Origin: DASZIT01 sp963709665
GTDB lineage: Bacteria > Actinomycetota > Acidimicrobiia > Acidimicrobiales > RAAP-2
Direction of reading: 5' to 3'
Assembly (NCBI GenBank): GCA_963709665.1
Contig: CAVPWU010000002.1
Location: 62,001 to 126,000, forward strand
DNA: 64,000 bases
Each line of letters opens with the position of its first letter. Within the stretch, counting starts at the first letter, position 1. The translations under genes were made by a program, and so were the position numbers. Positions 1 through 9,470 of the stretch are shown here, piece after piece. Under the pieces are notes generated by a model. That model did no database searches. It saw only the letters and a list, made by a program, of their open reading frames with translations, and was not told where the DNA came from.

Positions 1-341
1 CCGGCGTCGCCGTCCAGGGTCAGGAGGTCGCAGAGGACGAGGGCGCTGCCCGGCAGCCAGGGCAGCGGCCGGACGGTGTGGGGGTCGATGACGGCGTGGA
101 GGTCGCCGTAGCCGGTCGTCCCAGTTGGCGAACCGGTAGCCGGGCGAGGGGGTCCATGTCGACGTCGCAGGCCAGCAGGTAGTCGCAGACCTCGATCCCG
201 TGGTGCCAGGACGTGGTCGAGGAAGAAGGACCCGGTGACCCGCTTGCCCACCGGCCGGCCCTGCAGGTCGGGGAAGGCCACCACCACGGTGTCGATGTCG
301 CCCGACTGGATCTGGTGGGGGAGCGTCTCGAGGGTCAGCAT
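1..341 (-). CDS. Glutamine synthetase-family gamma-glutamylpolyamine ligase, N-terminal part, cut by window edge
   Basis: The protein begins MLTLETLPHQIQSG and continues with FPDLQGRPVGKRV, a stretch HGIEVCDYLLACDVDMDP and PLPWLPGSALVLCDLL. This is the N-terminal beta-grasp region of the GlnA-like enzymes that ligate glutamate to amines such as putrescine. The ATP-binding domain lies outside the window. At least two frame breaks interrupt it (near 125-145 and 205-215). The ATG at 341 is preceded by CAGAGT and exactly 6 nt, the leaderless arrangement seen for many genes here. The PuuD-like hydrolase, aldehyde dehydrogenase and SDRs nearby support a polyamine role. An ordinary glutamine synthetase is the alternative, less likely in this setting. 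Confidence 0.72.
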   Translation of the reverse strand, partial: MLTLETLPHQIQSGDIDTVVVAFPDLQGRPVGKRVTGSFFLDHVLAPRDRGLRLPAGLRRRHGPPRPATGSPTGTTGYGDLHAVIDPHTVRPLPWLPGSALVLCDLLTLDGDA

Positions 342-383
342 CCCAGCACTCTGGCCTAGCAGTGCCGGCGTCGCCGTCCAGCC

Positions 384-1166
384 CTACTCGGGGGTGACGT
401 AGGCGGCGGTGATGCCGCCGTCGACCACCAGCGCCGAACCGGTGACGAACGAGGCGTCGTCCGAGGCCAGGAACAGGGCCGCCTTGGCGATCTCCTCGGG
501 CCGCCCGAACCGGCCGATGGGGATGTGCACCAGGCGCCGCTGGCGCCGCTCGGGGTCGGCCAGGAGCTCGGCCAGCAGGGGCGTCTCGATGGGTCCCGGG
601 CAGATGGAGTTGGCCCGGATCCCCTGGCGGGCGTACTCGACGGCCAGCTCGCGGGTCATGGCCAGCACGCCGCCCTTGGAGGCGGTGTAGGCGATCTGGG
701 CGGTGGCCGCCCCCATCAGGGCCACGAAGGAGGCCACGTTCACGATGGAGCCGCCGCCGGAGTCGAGCATGGCCGGCACCGCCGCCCGGCATCCCAGCCA
801 GACGCCCTTCAGGTTGACCTCCATCACCTGTCTGCCAGGTCTCCGGCGGGGTGTCGAGGACGCCCACCGTCGTCGTCGGGGAAGATGCCGGCGTTGTTGA
901 ACAGCACGTGGAGCCCGCCGTAGGTGTCGACGGCGGTGGCCACCATGGCGGCCACCTGGTCCTCGTCGGACACGTCGACGGTCGACCGCGGTGGCCTGCG
1001 CCGCCGGCCGCGATGATCTCGGCCACGGCCGACTCGGCGTCGGTCGGCGACCACGTCGGCCACCACCACCTGGGCCCCCTCGGCGGCGAAGAGCGGTGGC
1101 CGCCACCCGGCCGATGCCGCTGCCCGCCCCGGTGATCACCGCCACCTTGCCGTCGAGCCGTCCCAT
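384..1166 (-). CDS. Short-chain dehydrogenase/reductase (SDR), frame-disrupted
   Basis: NAD(P)-dependent oxidoreductase of the classical SDR family. The N-terminus MGRLDGKVAVITGAGSGIGR has the TGxxxGxG cofactor motif. An NNAG segment follows in another frame, then the YTASK catalytic Tyr/Lys and a C-terminus with GSALVVDGG. The full span equals 260 codons, the usual SDR length, so net indels nearly cancel. Breaks lie near 830-850, 985 and 1040-1100. The ATG at 1166 has a clear GGAGG ribosome site 8 nt upstream. It follows the glutamine-synthetase-like gene's start region on the same strand and probably serves the same amine pathway; substrate unknown. Confidence 0.8.
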   Translation of the reverse strand: MGRLDGKVAVITGAGSGIGRVAATALRRRGGPGGGGRRGRRPTPSRPWPRSSRPAAQATAVDRRRVRRGPGGRHGGHRRRHLRRAPRAVQQRRHLPRRRRWASSTPRRRPGRQVMEVNLKGVWLGCRAAVPAMLDSGGGSIVNVASFVALMGAATAQIAYTASKGGVLAMTRELAVEYARQGIRANSICPGPIETPLLAELLADPERRQRRLVHIPIGRFGRPEEIAKAALFLASDDASFVTGSALVVDGGITAAYVTPE

Positions 1167-1266
1167 CGGTTGCCTCCGGGGCATCGGGCACCCCGATCGC
1201 GGGAGCGGGTGCGGCGTCCGGCGCAGACTACCTGGGCCCCGGTGCGGGCAGCGCGATACTCCGGGG

Positions 1267-2064
1267 ATGCCGCCGGTGCCGACCTGCGTCCGCCGCCGGC
1301 CCGCCCGCTCATCGGGGTCTCCACCTACCGGCAGACCACGTCGTGGTGGTCGTGGGAGCGGGACGCCGCCCTGGTCCCCGGCACCTACCTCGACGTGGTC
1401 TGGGAGGCGGGCGGCCAGCCGCTGCTCATCCCCCCGGTCGAGCGGCGGTCCGGACGGGCGACGGCCGCGCGGCATCGCCGCCGCTGGTCGGCCGTCCTCG
1501 ACGGCCTGGTGCTGATCGGCGGCGGCGATGTCGCCGCCGACCGCTACGGGCCAGTCCACCGACCCGCGCAACGGCGGCACCAGCCCCGATCGCGACGAGC
1601 TGGAGCTCGGCCTGCTGGCCGCCGCCCTCGACCGCGACCTCCCGGTGCTGGCCATCTGCCGGGGCATGCAGGTGCTCAACGTGCTGCTGGGGGGCGACCT
1701 GGTCCAGCACCTGCCCGACGTGGTGGGCTCCGACGCCCACCAGCCCCGACCCGGGGCGTTCGGCCCGGTGCGGGTGTGGCGCCGAGCCCGGCTCGCGCGG
1801 TGGCCCGGATCCTGGGCGAGCGGTCCGAGGTGCTGTGCAGCCACCACCAGGCCGTCCGGACGGCTCGGGGCGGGGCTGGTGGTGACCGCCACCAGCGCCG
1901 ACGGGGTGATCGAGGCGGTGGAGCTGGCCGGGCGCCCGTTTCGTGGTCGGGCGTGCAGTGGCACCCCGAGGAGAGCCGGCGACGCCGCTGTTCGAGGCCT
2001 GGTTGCCGACGGCCGCTGGTCGGCGTCGATCCGGTACGCCGGGAGCCGGCATGAGCGAGCCTGA
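1267..2064 (+). CDS. puuD: Gamma-glutamyl-GABA hydrolase, PuuD-like (class I glutamine amidotransferase), frame-disrupted
   Basis: Peptidase C26 family enzyme that would release GABA or a related amino acid from its gamma-glutamyl conjugate. Visible pieces, spread over three frames, are PLIGVSTYRQTTSWWSWERD, LDGLVLIGGGDV, the nucleophile motif AICRGMQVLNVLLGG and VQWHPEE with the catalytic His/Glu. Insertions near 1290, 1548, 1790-1860 and 1935-1990 break the frame. I chose ATG 1267 because GATACT lies exactly 6 nt before it, the leaderless geometry of this genome. An in-frame GTG at 1242 is the alternative. The 3' end overlaps the next gene's start, indicating an operon. Confidence 0.8.
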
Positions 2065-3446
2065 CTGACCGTGGTCAACCCGGCCACCGAGGAGGTCCAT
2101 GGCCGAGCTGCCGCTGGCCGGGGTGGCGGAGACCGACGCCGCCGTGGCCCGGGCCAAGGCCGCCGGTCCGGCCTGGCGGGCGGTGGCCCCGGCCGACCGG
2201 GCCCGGCTGCTCCGCCGGTTCGCCGACCCAGGTGGAGGAGCACGCCGAGGAGCTGGCCCAGCTGGAGACGGCCAACGTGGGCAAGCCCATCGCCGACAGC
2301 CGCGACGAGGTGGGCATGGTGGCCGAGGTGCTCCACTTCTACGCCGGGGCGGTGGACAAGCACCGGGGGGCCACGGTGCCGGTGGCCGGTGGGGTGGACC
2401 TGACCTTCCACGAGCCGCTGGGGGTGGTGGGGGCCATCGTCCCCTGGAACTTCCCCATCGCCATCACCTCGTGGAAGGTCGGGCCGGCCCTGGCCACCGG
2501 GAACACCATCGTGGTCAAGCCGGCGGAGATCACCCCGCTCACCGCCCTCCGCCTGGCCGAGCTGGCCCTCGAGGCCGGGATCCCCGAGGGGGTGCTGCAG
2601 GTGGTGGTGGGCAACGGGCCGATGGTCGGCGCCCGTCTGGTCGAGCACCCCGACGTGGCCAAGGTGGCCTTCACCGGCTCGACCGACGGTGGGCCGGGAG
2701 GTGATGGCGGCGGCGGCGGGGACCATCAAGCGGGTGACGCTCGAGCTGGGCGGCAAGTCGGCCAACGGTGGTGTTCGCCGACGCCGATCTCGAGCGGGCG
2801 GCCGCCGCCGCCCCGGCGGGGTGTTCGGCAACGCCGGCCAGGACTGCTGCGCCCGGAGCCGGGTCCTGGTGGAGCGCTCGGTGTTCGACCGCTTCCTCGA
2901 GCTGCTGGTGGCGGCGGTGGACGACTGGCGGGTCGGCGATCCCACCGACGACGCCACCCAGATGGGCCCCCTGGCCTCGGCCGGCCCGTCGGGAGGCGGT
3001 CGGGAGCTTCCTGGGGGCCGGGATGGGGGACCCCGCCGGCGGCCCGGTGGTGGCCTTCGCCCGGGGGCGGGTGCCCGACGGTCCGGGCTTCTGGTTCCCC
3101 CCCACCGTGGTGGCCCCGGCCGACCCGTCGTGGCGGCTGGCCCGCGAGGAGATCTTCGGGCCGGTGGTGGCGGTGATCCCCTTCGACGACGAGGAGGACG
3201 CCGTGCGCCTGGCCAACGACACCCCCTACGGGCTGTCCGGCTCCATCTGGACCCGGGACGGCGCCCGGGCGCTGCGGATGGCCCGTGCCCTCGAGGCGGG
3301 GAACCTCTCGGTCAACTCCAACAGCTCGGTCCGGGTCCAGACCAGCTTCGGCGGCATGAAGCAGTCCGGATTCGGGCCGGGAGCTCGGCCTCGAGGCCCT
3401 GGCCGCCTACACCGACGTGAAGAACGTCTTCATCGGCACCACATGA
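2051..3446 (+). CDS. Aldehyde dehydrogenase, probably gamma-glutamyl-aminobutyraldehyde or betaine-aldehyde type, frame-disrupted
   Basis: NAD(P)+-dependent aldehyde oxidation. The sequence opens with TVVNPATEEV, then VPWNFPIAITSWKVGPALA, VKPAEITPLTA, VAFTGSTD, the catalytic Glu in TLELGGKSAN, the catalytic Cys in FGNAGQDCCARS, and a C-terminal EIFGPVVAVIPF and FGGMKQSGFG. Frame breaks at about 2066, 2099, 2230, 2692, 2769, 2990 and 3380 each look like one extra or missing base in a short run. The likely start is ATG 2051 inside the end of the preceding gene (GTG 2071 is possible). The stop overlaps the next ATG by 4 bp. Position after puuD suggests a PuuC-like role. Confidence 0.82.
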
Positions 3447-4185
3447 GCGACCCGCGCCGGGTGGCGGTGATCACCGGGGCCAGCCGCGGCCTGGGGGCCG
3501 GTCTGGCCGAGGCATTCGCCGCCCGAGGGATGGCGCTCGGACTGTGTGCCCGGACCCTCCCGCCGGTCCCCGACGGGGCGACCGCCGTGTCCCGGTCGCT
3601 CGACGTGGCCGAGCCGGGTGCGCTGGCCAGCTTCGCCACCGAGGTGGTGGACGGGCTCGGGCCGATCGACCTGTGGATCAACAACGCCGGGGTGCTGGCC
3701 CCCATCGGCCCGCTGGCCGAGGCGGACCCTGACGCCCTGGGCCACCTGGTGGCCGTCAACGTCACCGGCGTCCTGTGGGGGAGCCGGGTGTTCGCCCGTC
3801 ACGTCCGGAGCCGACCCGGCGAGGGGGTGCTGGTCAACATCACCTCGGGTGCGGCCACCCGCCGTACGAGGGGTGGGCGGCCTACAGCGCTTCGAAGGCG
3901 GCGGTCGATCAGGCGACCGAGGTGGTGGCGCTCGAGGAGGCGGACCACGGCCTGCGCGCCTATGCGGTGGCGCCGGGGCTGGTCGACACCGACATGCAGG
4001 CGCTCATCCGCTCGACCGACCGCCGGGACCTCCCGTCGGTCGACCGGTTCCGGACCGCCCACACCGAGGGGGCGATGAACACCCCGTCGGCGGTGGCCGA
4101 GTTCATCATGGACCTGGTGGACGACCCGGCCGCCGCGGGAGCCGTGCGCCTGCGGGTCCCGACCCCGCCGGTCCCGGGCCCCTGA
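3443..4185 (+). CDS. Short-chain dehydrogenase/reductase (SDR)
   Basis: Begins MSDPRRVAVITGASRGLGAG with the Rossmann TGxxxGxG motif, followed by NNAG (INNAGVLAP), a Ser in NITSG and the catalytic YSASK after one frame break near 3860-3870, where a single C appears missing. About 247 aa, normal for the family. It overlaps the aldehyde dehydrogenase stop by ATGA, so it is the last gene of the puuD operon. A strong hairpin follows the stop. Substrate unknown; it may reduce or oxidise an aldehyde or alcohol intermediate of amine breakdown. Confidence 0.83.
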
Positions 4186-4189
4186 CGCG

Positions 4190-4218
4190 CCACACCCGCC
4201 CCCGAGGGGCGGGTGTGG
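4190..4218. terminator. Perfect 13-bp hairpin between convergent genes
   Basis: Arms at 4190-4202 and 4206-4218 pair perfectly around a 3-nt loop. It lies just after the SDR stop and before the convergent protease. There is no T-run, so it may be a bidirectional intrinsic terminator without a U-tract, as is common in GC-rich actinobacteria. Confidence 0.7.
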
Positions 4219-4316
4219 GTTCGGGCCGGATCGAGTTCGTCCCCGGGGGGAGACGGCGATCGGGCCGAACTGACCGGGCAAGGGTCCCGGTCAGAAGGTG
4301 GGCGGACGGGCCGCCG

Positions 4317-5571
4317 TCAGGACGCCGCGCCGTAGCTCCCGGAGCCCTCGGACCCGTAGCCACCCGGGCCGGCGGACCCGTAGCCACCCGACCCGTCGGA
4401 GCCGGACCCGCCGGTCCCATCGGACCCGTAGCCACCCGTGCCCTCGCCGGCACTGGCGGACCCGGAGCTTCCCGACCCCGAGCTCCCCGACCCGCTGATG
4501 GTGTCCTGGCTGCCGTCGCCGCCGGAGCGGAGGCCCGCCAGCAGTGACTCGATGGTGTTGGAAGGGATGGCGAACCCGATGTCCTCCGCCGAGGTGCCGT
4601 CCGGCGTGGTCCCGGCGGCTGCGGTGTTCATGCCGATGACGTGGCCCGACGAGTCGAGCAGGGCCCCGCCCGAGTTGCCGGGGTTGATGGCCGCGCTCGT
4701 CTGGATCATGCCGTTGAGCGTCTCCGAGCCACCACCCGAGCTGTCCCCGGCCGTCACCTGGCGGTCCAGGGCGGAGACGATGCCGGTGGTCACCGACTCG
4801 CTGTCCCCCAGCGCCAGGGCGTTGCCGATGGCCACCACCGGGTCGCCCACCTGGAGCTGGCCCGAGCCGCCGAACGTCACGGTGGGGAGGCCGGTCTGGC
4901 CGGCGATCTGCAGCAGGGCGACATCCTGGTCGGGATCGGTGCCGACCAGGGTCGCCGGCAGCTGGGTGCTCGAGCCGTCGAGCGCCACGGTGATGGTGGT
5001 GGCGCCGTCGATGACGTGGTTGTTGGTCACCACCTCACCGGACGACGAGATGATCATGCCGGTGCCCTCGTCCTCCGAGGAGTCGCCGTCGGTGGCGGTG
5101 ATGGAGACGATGGCCGGGTCCACCGACTTGACGATCTGGGCGACCGACTCCGTAGCGGCGCTACCCGCCACCTTGACCGGCCCGGCACCGACGACCGGGG
5201 ACGCGGCGGCACCATGGCCCGTGACCTCGACGATGCCGGCGCCGGCCACCCCGCCCACCAGGACGGCGGCCACCGCCATGGCCACCACCCCGCGACGTCG
5301 GCGCCGGGTCCTCGCCTCGGCACCGGCCGGTGGCGCCGGAGGCGGAGGCGACAGCCACCCGGCGGGCGGGGGCGTCCCGGTCCCCGGGTAGGGGACGTCG
5401 ATGGGGGATTCGGCGCGGAACAGCCAGTCGGGGACCGGGAGGCGCCGGGGCCAGCTGGCGGCGGGAGGCGGGGCGGGCGGCGGGGCGGGCGGAGGCGGGC
5501 ATCGGGAGCGGGGGGAGCAGGTCCTCCACGTCGTCGGGGGTGGGGGCCCACCGGGTGGGTTCGTCGGACAT
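4317..5571 (-). CDS. Membrane-anchored HtrA-like trypsin-fold serine protease
   Basis: Envelope serine protease of the S1C type. The order is a cytoplasmic Pro-rich N-terminus starting MSDEPTRWAPTPDD, one transmembrane helix (GVVAMAVAAVLVGGVAGAGI), then the catalytic domain with His in NNHVIDGA, Asp in DQDVALLQI and Ser in INPGNSGGALLD. A canonical C-terminal PDZ domain is missing. Instead there is a tail of about 60 residues rich in Gly, Ser and Tyr, with GGYGS-type repeats. One break near 5505-5515 separates the N-terminal 25 codons from the rest. ATG 5571 was chosen; GTG 5577 is possible. Role inferred: extracytoplasmic protein quality control. Confidence 0.82.
4320..4443 (-). repeat. Gly/Ser/Tyr-rich tandem codon repeats at the protease C-terminus
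   Basis: Imperfect repeats of about 21-27 nt encode GGYGS(D/A/E)G units at the very end of the protease. Such tails are flexible. At the DNA level they may vary in copy number. Confidence 0.6.
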
Positions 5572-5686
5572 GGACACCAGTGTCGGAGGCGCGCGTAAGG
5601 AAACGTATGGAGAAGGTAGGAGCCGGGGAAGAATCCGAGGCCCGGGTGGGGCGGGTCACCGCGTCGGGGGCGGGTAACGTCGTCCC

Positions 5687-5806
5687 ATGTCTGCTCGCTC
5701 GCGCAAGATCGCCAAGCCCGCGGCAGCCGTCGGCCTGCTCGCCACCATGGCCAGCATCTGGTGGTTCGCACTCCGTCCCCGTCGCAAGGACAAGCTCGAC
5801 TCCTGA
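5687..5806 (+). CDS. 39-residue single-pass membrane peptide, function unknown
   Basis: The frame encodes MSARSRKIAKPAAAVGLL, a hydrophobic core ending ASIWWFALRPRR, and a charged tail KDKLDS. A basic N-terminus, a short helix with a Trp-Trp pair and a basic C-terminal flank fit a small inner-membrane peptide. A -10 hexamer TAACGT (5675-5680) sits exactly 6 nt before the ATG, so it has its own apparently leaderless promoter. It is divergent from the protease and 107 bp before the MFS gene. No family recognised. Confidence 0.6.
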   Translation: MSARSRKIAKPAAAVGLLATMASIWWFALRPRRKDKLDS

Positions 5807-5913
5807 CCGCCCCGCGGAGCTCGCTGCCGACCCCGCCCCGCCCCCACCCACCCGTCCGCCCGACACCGGTCCGGCCCGCTCGGCCGCCGGGGGAACGGGC
5901 CTAACCTCGGCCG

Positions 5914-7243
5914 GTGGCCCTGGCCTCCCTCCGACCCCTCCGCTCACGGAACTTCGCCCTCGTCTGGTCGGCCGCCCTGGTGTCGAACGTCGGGACCTGG
6001 ATGCAGGGGGTCGCCCTCGGCATCCTGATCTACGCCCATACCCACCAGGCCGGATGGACCGGCCTGGTGGCCGCCGCCGCCTTCATCCCCGTCGGTCTCC
6101 TGGCCCCGGTGGGCGGCGTGCTGGCCGACCGGTACGACCGTCGGCGCTGGCTGATCGTCACCACCCTGGCCGAGGCGTCCTGCGCCGCCTTCCTGGCCGT
6201 CATGGCGGCCACCGGGCACGTGCAGCCGGGGTTGGTGGTGCTGATCGCCTTCGTCGGCGGAGCCGCCGGGGCCATCGGCTTCCCCAGCTACCAGGCCATG
6301 CTGCCCGACCTGGTCCCCACCGGCGACCTCCTGGCCGCGGTGTCCCTGTCCTCCGCCCAGTTCAACCTGGGTCGGGTCATCGGGCCGGCGGCGGCCGGAC
6401 TGGTGCTGCTCCACCACGACTACACGCTGACCTTCGCCATCAACGCCGCCTCGTTCCTGGCCGTGGTGGTGGCCCTCTGCCTGGTCCGGCTGCCGACGCA
6501 GGTGCGGTCCCCCGGTCAGGAGCGGATCCGCGACCGGCTGGTCGAGGGGGCCAGGACGGCCTGGGCCGAGCCGGGGTGCCGGAGCGCCATCCTGCTGATC
6601 GGCACGGTGGCCCTCCTGGTGTCACCGTTCATCGCCCTGGTGCCGGTGATGTCCTCCGCCCTCGGCCACGGGTCGGGGGGTACGGCCACCCTGGTGACCG
6701 CCCAGGGGGTCGGGGCGGTGCTCGGCTCGCTGGCCCTCCCCGGACTCGCCGAACGGTACGGGCGGGGACGGATGGTGTGGCTGGCCCTGGTGGTCCTGCC
6801 CCTGGTCCTGGTGGTCTACGGGCTGGCGCCCACCCTCTGGGTGTCGGCGCGTCGTCTTCCTGCTGGTGGGGGCGGCCTACATCTCGGTGCTGGCCGGGCT
6901 GAACAGCGTGGTCCAGCTCCGGGCGCCGGCGGTGTCCCGGGGCCGGGTGTTGGGCCTCTACATGATGGCCCTGGGCGTCTGCTACCCGATCGGGGCGGTG
7001 GTCCAGGGGGCGATCGCCGGTGCCACCGGCATCCGGGCGGTGACCGTGGCCGGTGCGGTCGCCCTCCTGGTGGTGCTGGCGCTGCTCCGGGCCGCCCGGC
7101 CCGGCCTGATGGCCGCCCTGGGCGCCGGCCCGGAGCACCACGAGGAACCCGCCGGACCGGAGCCGACCGGCACCCCCGTCGCCACCGAGGCTCCGGTCCC
7201 GCCGGTGGTCCCCCTGATCGTGCCCATGGACGACGTGTGGTGA
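5914..7243 (+). CDS. MFS transporter, enterobactin-exporter/DHA3-like, one frameshift
   Basis: About 440 aa with 12 predicted helices; starts VALASLRPLRSRNFALVWSA and carries the loop signature LADRYDRRRW between helices 2 and 3. This matches the MFS_3 drug/siderophore exporter group. One extra C near 6850 splits it after WVSA; the sequence resumes with FLLVGAAYISVLAGL. The GTG start has TAACCT 6 nt upstream. The stop overlaps the start of the acyl-CoA ligase by 4 bp (GTGA), so the two are co-transcribed. Substrate unknown. Confidence 0.82.
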
Positions 7244-8616
7244 GCCCCGATGCCGCTCCGGCCCCCGCCCTCGAGGTCCTGACCGCCGCCGACGCCGAGA
7301 CGGGGCAGCGTCGGGTGGCCGGGGCCCTGGCCGCCGCCGGTCTGGAGCCCGGGGACCGGGTGGCCTTCTCCCTGCCGTCGTCGGCCGCCCTCCTCTGCGC
7401 GGTGGGAGGTGCCCTCCGGACCGGGGTCATCCCGGTGCTGCTCAACGCCACCCTGCTGCCCGGCGAGCGCGACGCCCTGCTGGCCGACGCCCGTCCCGCC
7501 CTGACGGTGACCGACGAAGCCGAGCTGGCCGCCCTCGGCGAGGGTCCCCCGGTGGACCTGGCCGACCACCTCCTCGGTCGTCCCATGCACTACACCTCGG
7601 GGACCAGCGGGCGCCCCAAGGGCGTGTGGTGCGGGGTGTGGGACGAGGGCACCGCCCGACGGGCGGCCGACGACGAGGCCGACCTGTGGGGGTTCGGGCC
7701 CGACGACGTCCACCTGGTCTGCTCCCCGATGTACCACTCGGTGTCCACCCGTTTCGCCCTCGGGACCCTGCTCCGGGGAGGCACCTGCGTGATCCTCGGG
7801 CGGTTCGACGCCGAGCTGGCCCTGGGTGCCCTCACCGGCGCCGCCGGGCCGGTCCCCACCACCACCTTCGTGGCGCCGGCCGCCCTGCAGCGCCTGCTGG
7901 CCCTCGGCGACGCCCTTCCCGACCGGTTCGACTCCCTCCGCCTTCTGGTGCACGCCGGGTCGCCGTGTCCGCCACCGGTCAAGCGGCAGGCCATGGACCG
8001 GGTGGCCGACGGTGTGGTGTGGGAGTTCCTCGGCTCCACCGAAGGGCAGTTCACGGCCTGTCCGGCCGAGGAGTGGGTGCGCCGCCCGGGGACGGTGGGG
8101 CGGGCCCGGCCGGGACGCCGGCTCGAGGTGGACGAGGCCGGGGTGGTGTGGTGCCACGCACCGGACTTCGCGGCCTTCGCATACTGGGACGACCCGGTCA
8201 AGACGGCCGCCGCCTGGCGGGGGGACGCCTTCACCGTCGGGGACCTGGGCCACCTCGACGCGGACGGCTTCCTCTACCTCGAGGGCCGGCGCGACGACCT
8301 CATCATCAGCGGTGGGGTCAACGTCTACCCGGCGGAGATCGAGGCGGCCCTCAGCGAGGTGCCCGGCGTCGCCCAGGTGGCCGTCTTCGGGGTGGACGAC
8401 GAGACGTGGGGCCAGCGGGTGTGCGCGGCGGTGGTCGCCGACCCGGGGGCGGGGGAGGAGGACGTCCTCCGCCGGGCCCTCCGGGAGGGGGCCACCGACC
8501 GTCTGGCCGGGTACAAGCGGCCCAAGGAGTACTTCGTGGTCGACACCCTCCCCACCACCGCCACCGGCAAGGTCCAGCGCCGGAAGCTCCCGGAGCGGCT
8601 CGGCCTCGACGGCTGA
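7240..8616 (+). CDS. AMP-dependent acyl-CoA synthetase/ligase (short form)
   Basis: Activates a carboxylic acid as an acyl-adenylate, then thioester. Motifs are the P-loop-like YTSGTSGRPKGV, the GSTEG adenylate motif, GDLGHLD, and the C-terminal ATGKVQRRKL with the catalytic Lys at about residue 444 of 458. The N-terminal region is about 50 residues shorter than typical FadD proteins. Translationally coupled to the upstream exporter. The substrate cannot be read from the sequence; a short or aromatic acid is possible. Confidence 0.85.
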   Translation: MSPDAAPAPALEVLTAADAETGQRRVAGALAAAGLEPGDRVAFSLPSSAALLCAVGGALRTGVIPVLLNATLLPGERDALLADARPALTVTDEAELAALGEGPPVDLADHLLGRPMHYTSGTSGRPKGVWCGVWDEGTARRAADDEADLWGFGPDDVHLVCSPMYHSVSTRFALGTLLRGGTCVILGRFDAELALGALTGAAGPVPTTTFVAPAALQRLLALGDALPDRFDSLRLLVHAGSPCPPPVKRQAMDRVADGVVWEFLGSTEGQFTACPAEEWVRRPGTVGRARPGRRLEVDEAGVVWCHAPDFAAFAYWDDPVKTAAAWRGDAFTVGDLGHLDADGFLYLEGRRDDLIISGGVNVYPAEIEAALSEVPGVAQVAVFGVDDETWGQRVCAAVVADPGAGEEDVLRRALREGATDRLAGYKRPKEYFVVDTLPTTATGKVQRRKLPERLGLDG

Positions 8617-8643
8617 CCGACGGGGTGGAGGCGAGTCGACCGG

Positions 8644-9108
8644 TCAGCCGGCGACCGCCCCGGGCCGGACGGCGAGGTGGTCGACCAGCAGCTGGTGGAG
8701 CAGCCGGCCCCAGCCCTCGCGCATCACGTCGCGGAGCTGCTGGCTGACCGGGTCGGCGGGATCGAAGCCACGGTGCTCCAGCAGGATCCGGGTGCCGCTC
8801 CCCTCGGGGTGGAGCGTCCAGGTGACCACGGAGTCGAGACCGTCCGCGAACTCGGTGTCGGCCCACGAGTAGGCGAGGACCGCCTCCGGCCGGACCTCCA
8901 GGACCCGGCAGTGGATGGTCCTGCCCTCGCGGAGCTCGGGGCGCACCCTCCGGCGGGTGAAGGTGAAGGACGCTCCGACCTCCGGTCGGAGGTCGGTGTC
9001 CATGAAGTACTCGCTCACCTGGTCGGGATCGGTGAGCGCCTCCCACACCCGGGCGGGCGGGTGGGCGACGAACTGGTCGACGAGGATGACGGTGGGGTCG
9101 GTGGTCAC
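8644..9108 (-). CDS. SRPBCC/AHSA1-family ligand-binding protein
   Basis: 154-aa START-like protein: HPPARVWEALTDPDQVSEYF near the N-terminus, central FTFTRRRVRPE, and TWTLHPEGSGTRILLEHRGF, the usual AHSA1 pattern. Its GTG start overlaps the ArsR stop (GTGA). This ArsR-SRPBCC pairing is common in actinobacteria, where the regulator controls its lipid- or ligand-binding partner. Ligand unknown. Confidence 0.85.
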   Translation of the reverse strand: MTTDPTVILVDQFVAHPPARVWEALTDPDQVSEYFMDTDLRPEVGASFTFTRRRVRPELREGRTIHCRVLEVRPEAVLAYSWADTEFADGLDSVVTWTLHPEGSGTRILLEHRGFDPADPVSQQLRDVMREGWGRLLHQLLVDHLAVRPGAVAG

Positions 9109-9464
9109 GGGTCCTCCCGGTGGGTGGTGGGCGGGTCGGTGGTGTCGAGGAACTGGCGCAGATCGGTGAGGGTGGTCCGCCAGAACCGCTCGTAGGGGGA
9201 GAGCCACCGCTGGACGTCACGGAGCGGCTCGGCCCGGATGGCGTACCGGCGGTGGCGGCCGTCCCGCCACTCGGTGACCAGGCCGGCCTCGCGCAGGACG
9301 CGCAGGTGCTCCGACACGCTGGGCCGGGCCATGGCGAACCGGTCGGCGATGGCCCCGGCCGGCTGGGGGCCGTCGAGAAGCAGGTCGAGCACGGCCCGAC
9401 GGGTCGGGTTGGCCAGGGCGGCGAAGAGCTCGTCGGAAGGCGACGACCGGCTCGGCGGGGGCAC
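9105..9464 (-). CDS. ArsR-family winged-helix repressor
   Basis: 119 aa. The helix-turn-helix runs through LFAALANPTRRAVLDLLLDG and ADRFAMARPSVSEHLRVLRE, followed by the wing REAGLVTEWRDGRHRRYAI. There is no Cys metal motif, so it belongs to the non-metal ArsR type paired with SRPBCC proteins. The GTG at 9464 lies 6 nt after a -10 element, so the mRNA is predicted leaderless. A palindromic operator overlaps that promoter, indicating autorepression. Confidence 0.88.
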   Translation of the reverse strand: MPPPSRSSPSDELFAALANPTRRAVLDLLLDGPQPAGAIADRFAMARPSVSEHLRVLREAGLVTEWRDGRHRRYAIRAEPLRDVQRWLSPYERFWRTTLTDLRQFLDTTDPPTTHREDP

Positions 9465-9470
9465 GGTCCC

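Noticed and set aside
1..381. 17-bp direct repeat (CCGGCGTCGCCGTCCAG) at 1-17 and 365-381.
   Set aside because: It is short, in a compositionally biased context, one copy is inside a coding region and no mobile element is nearby. It could be a k-mer artefact at a contig end.
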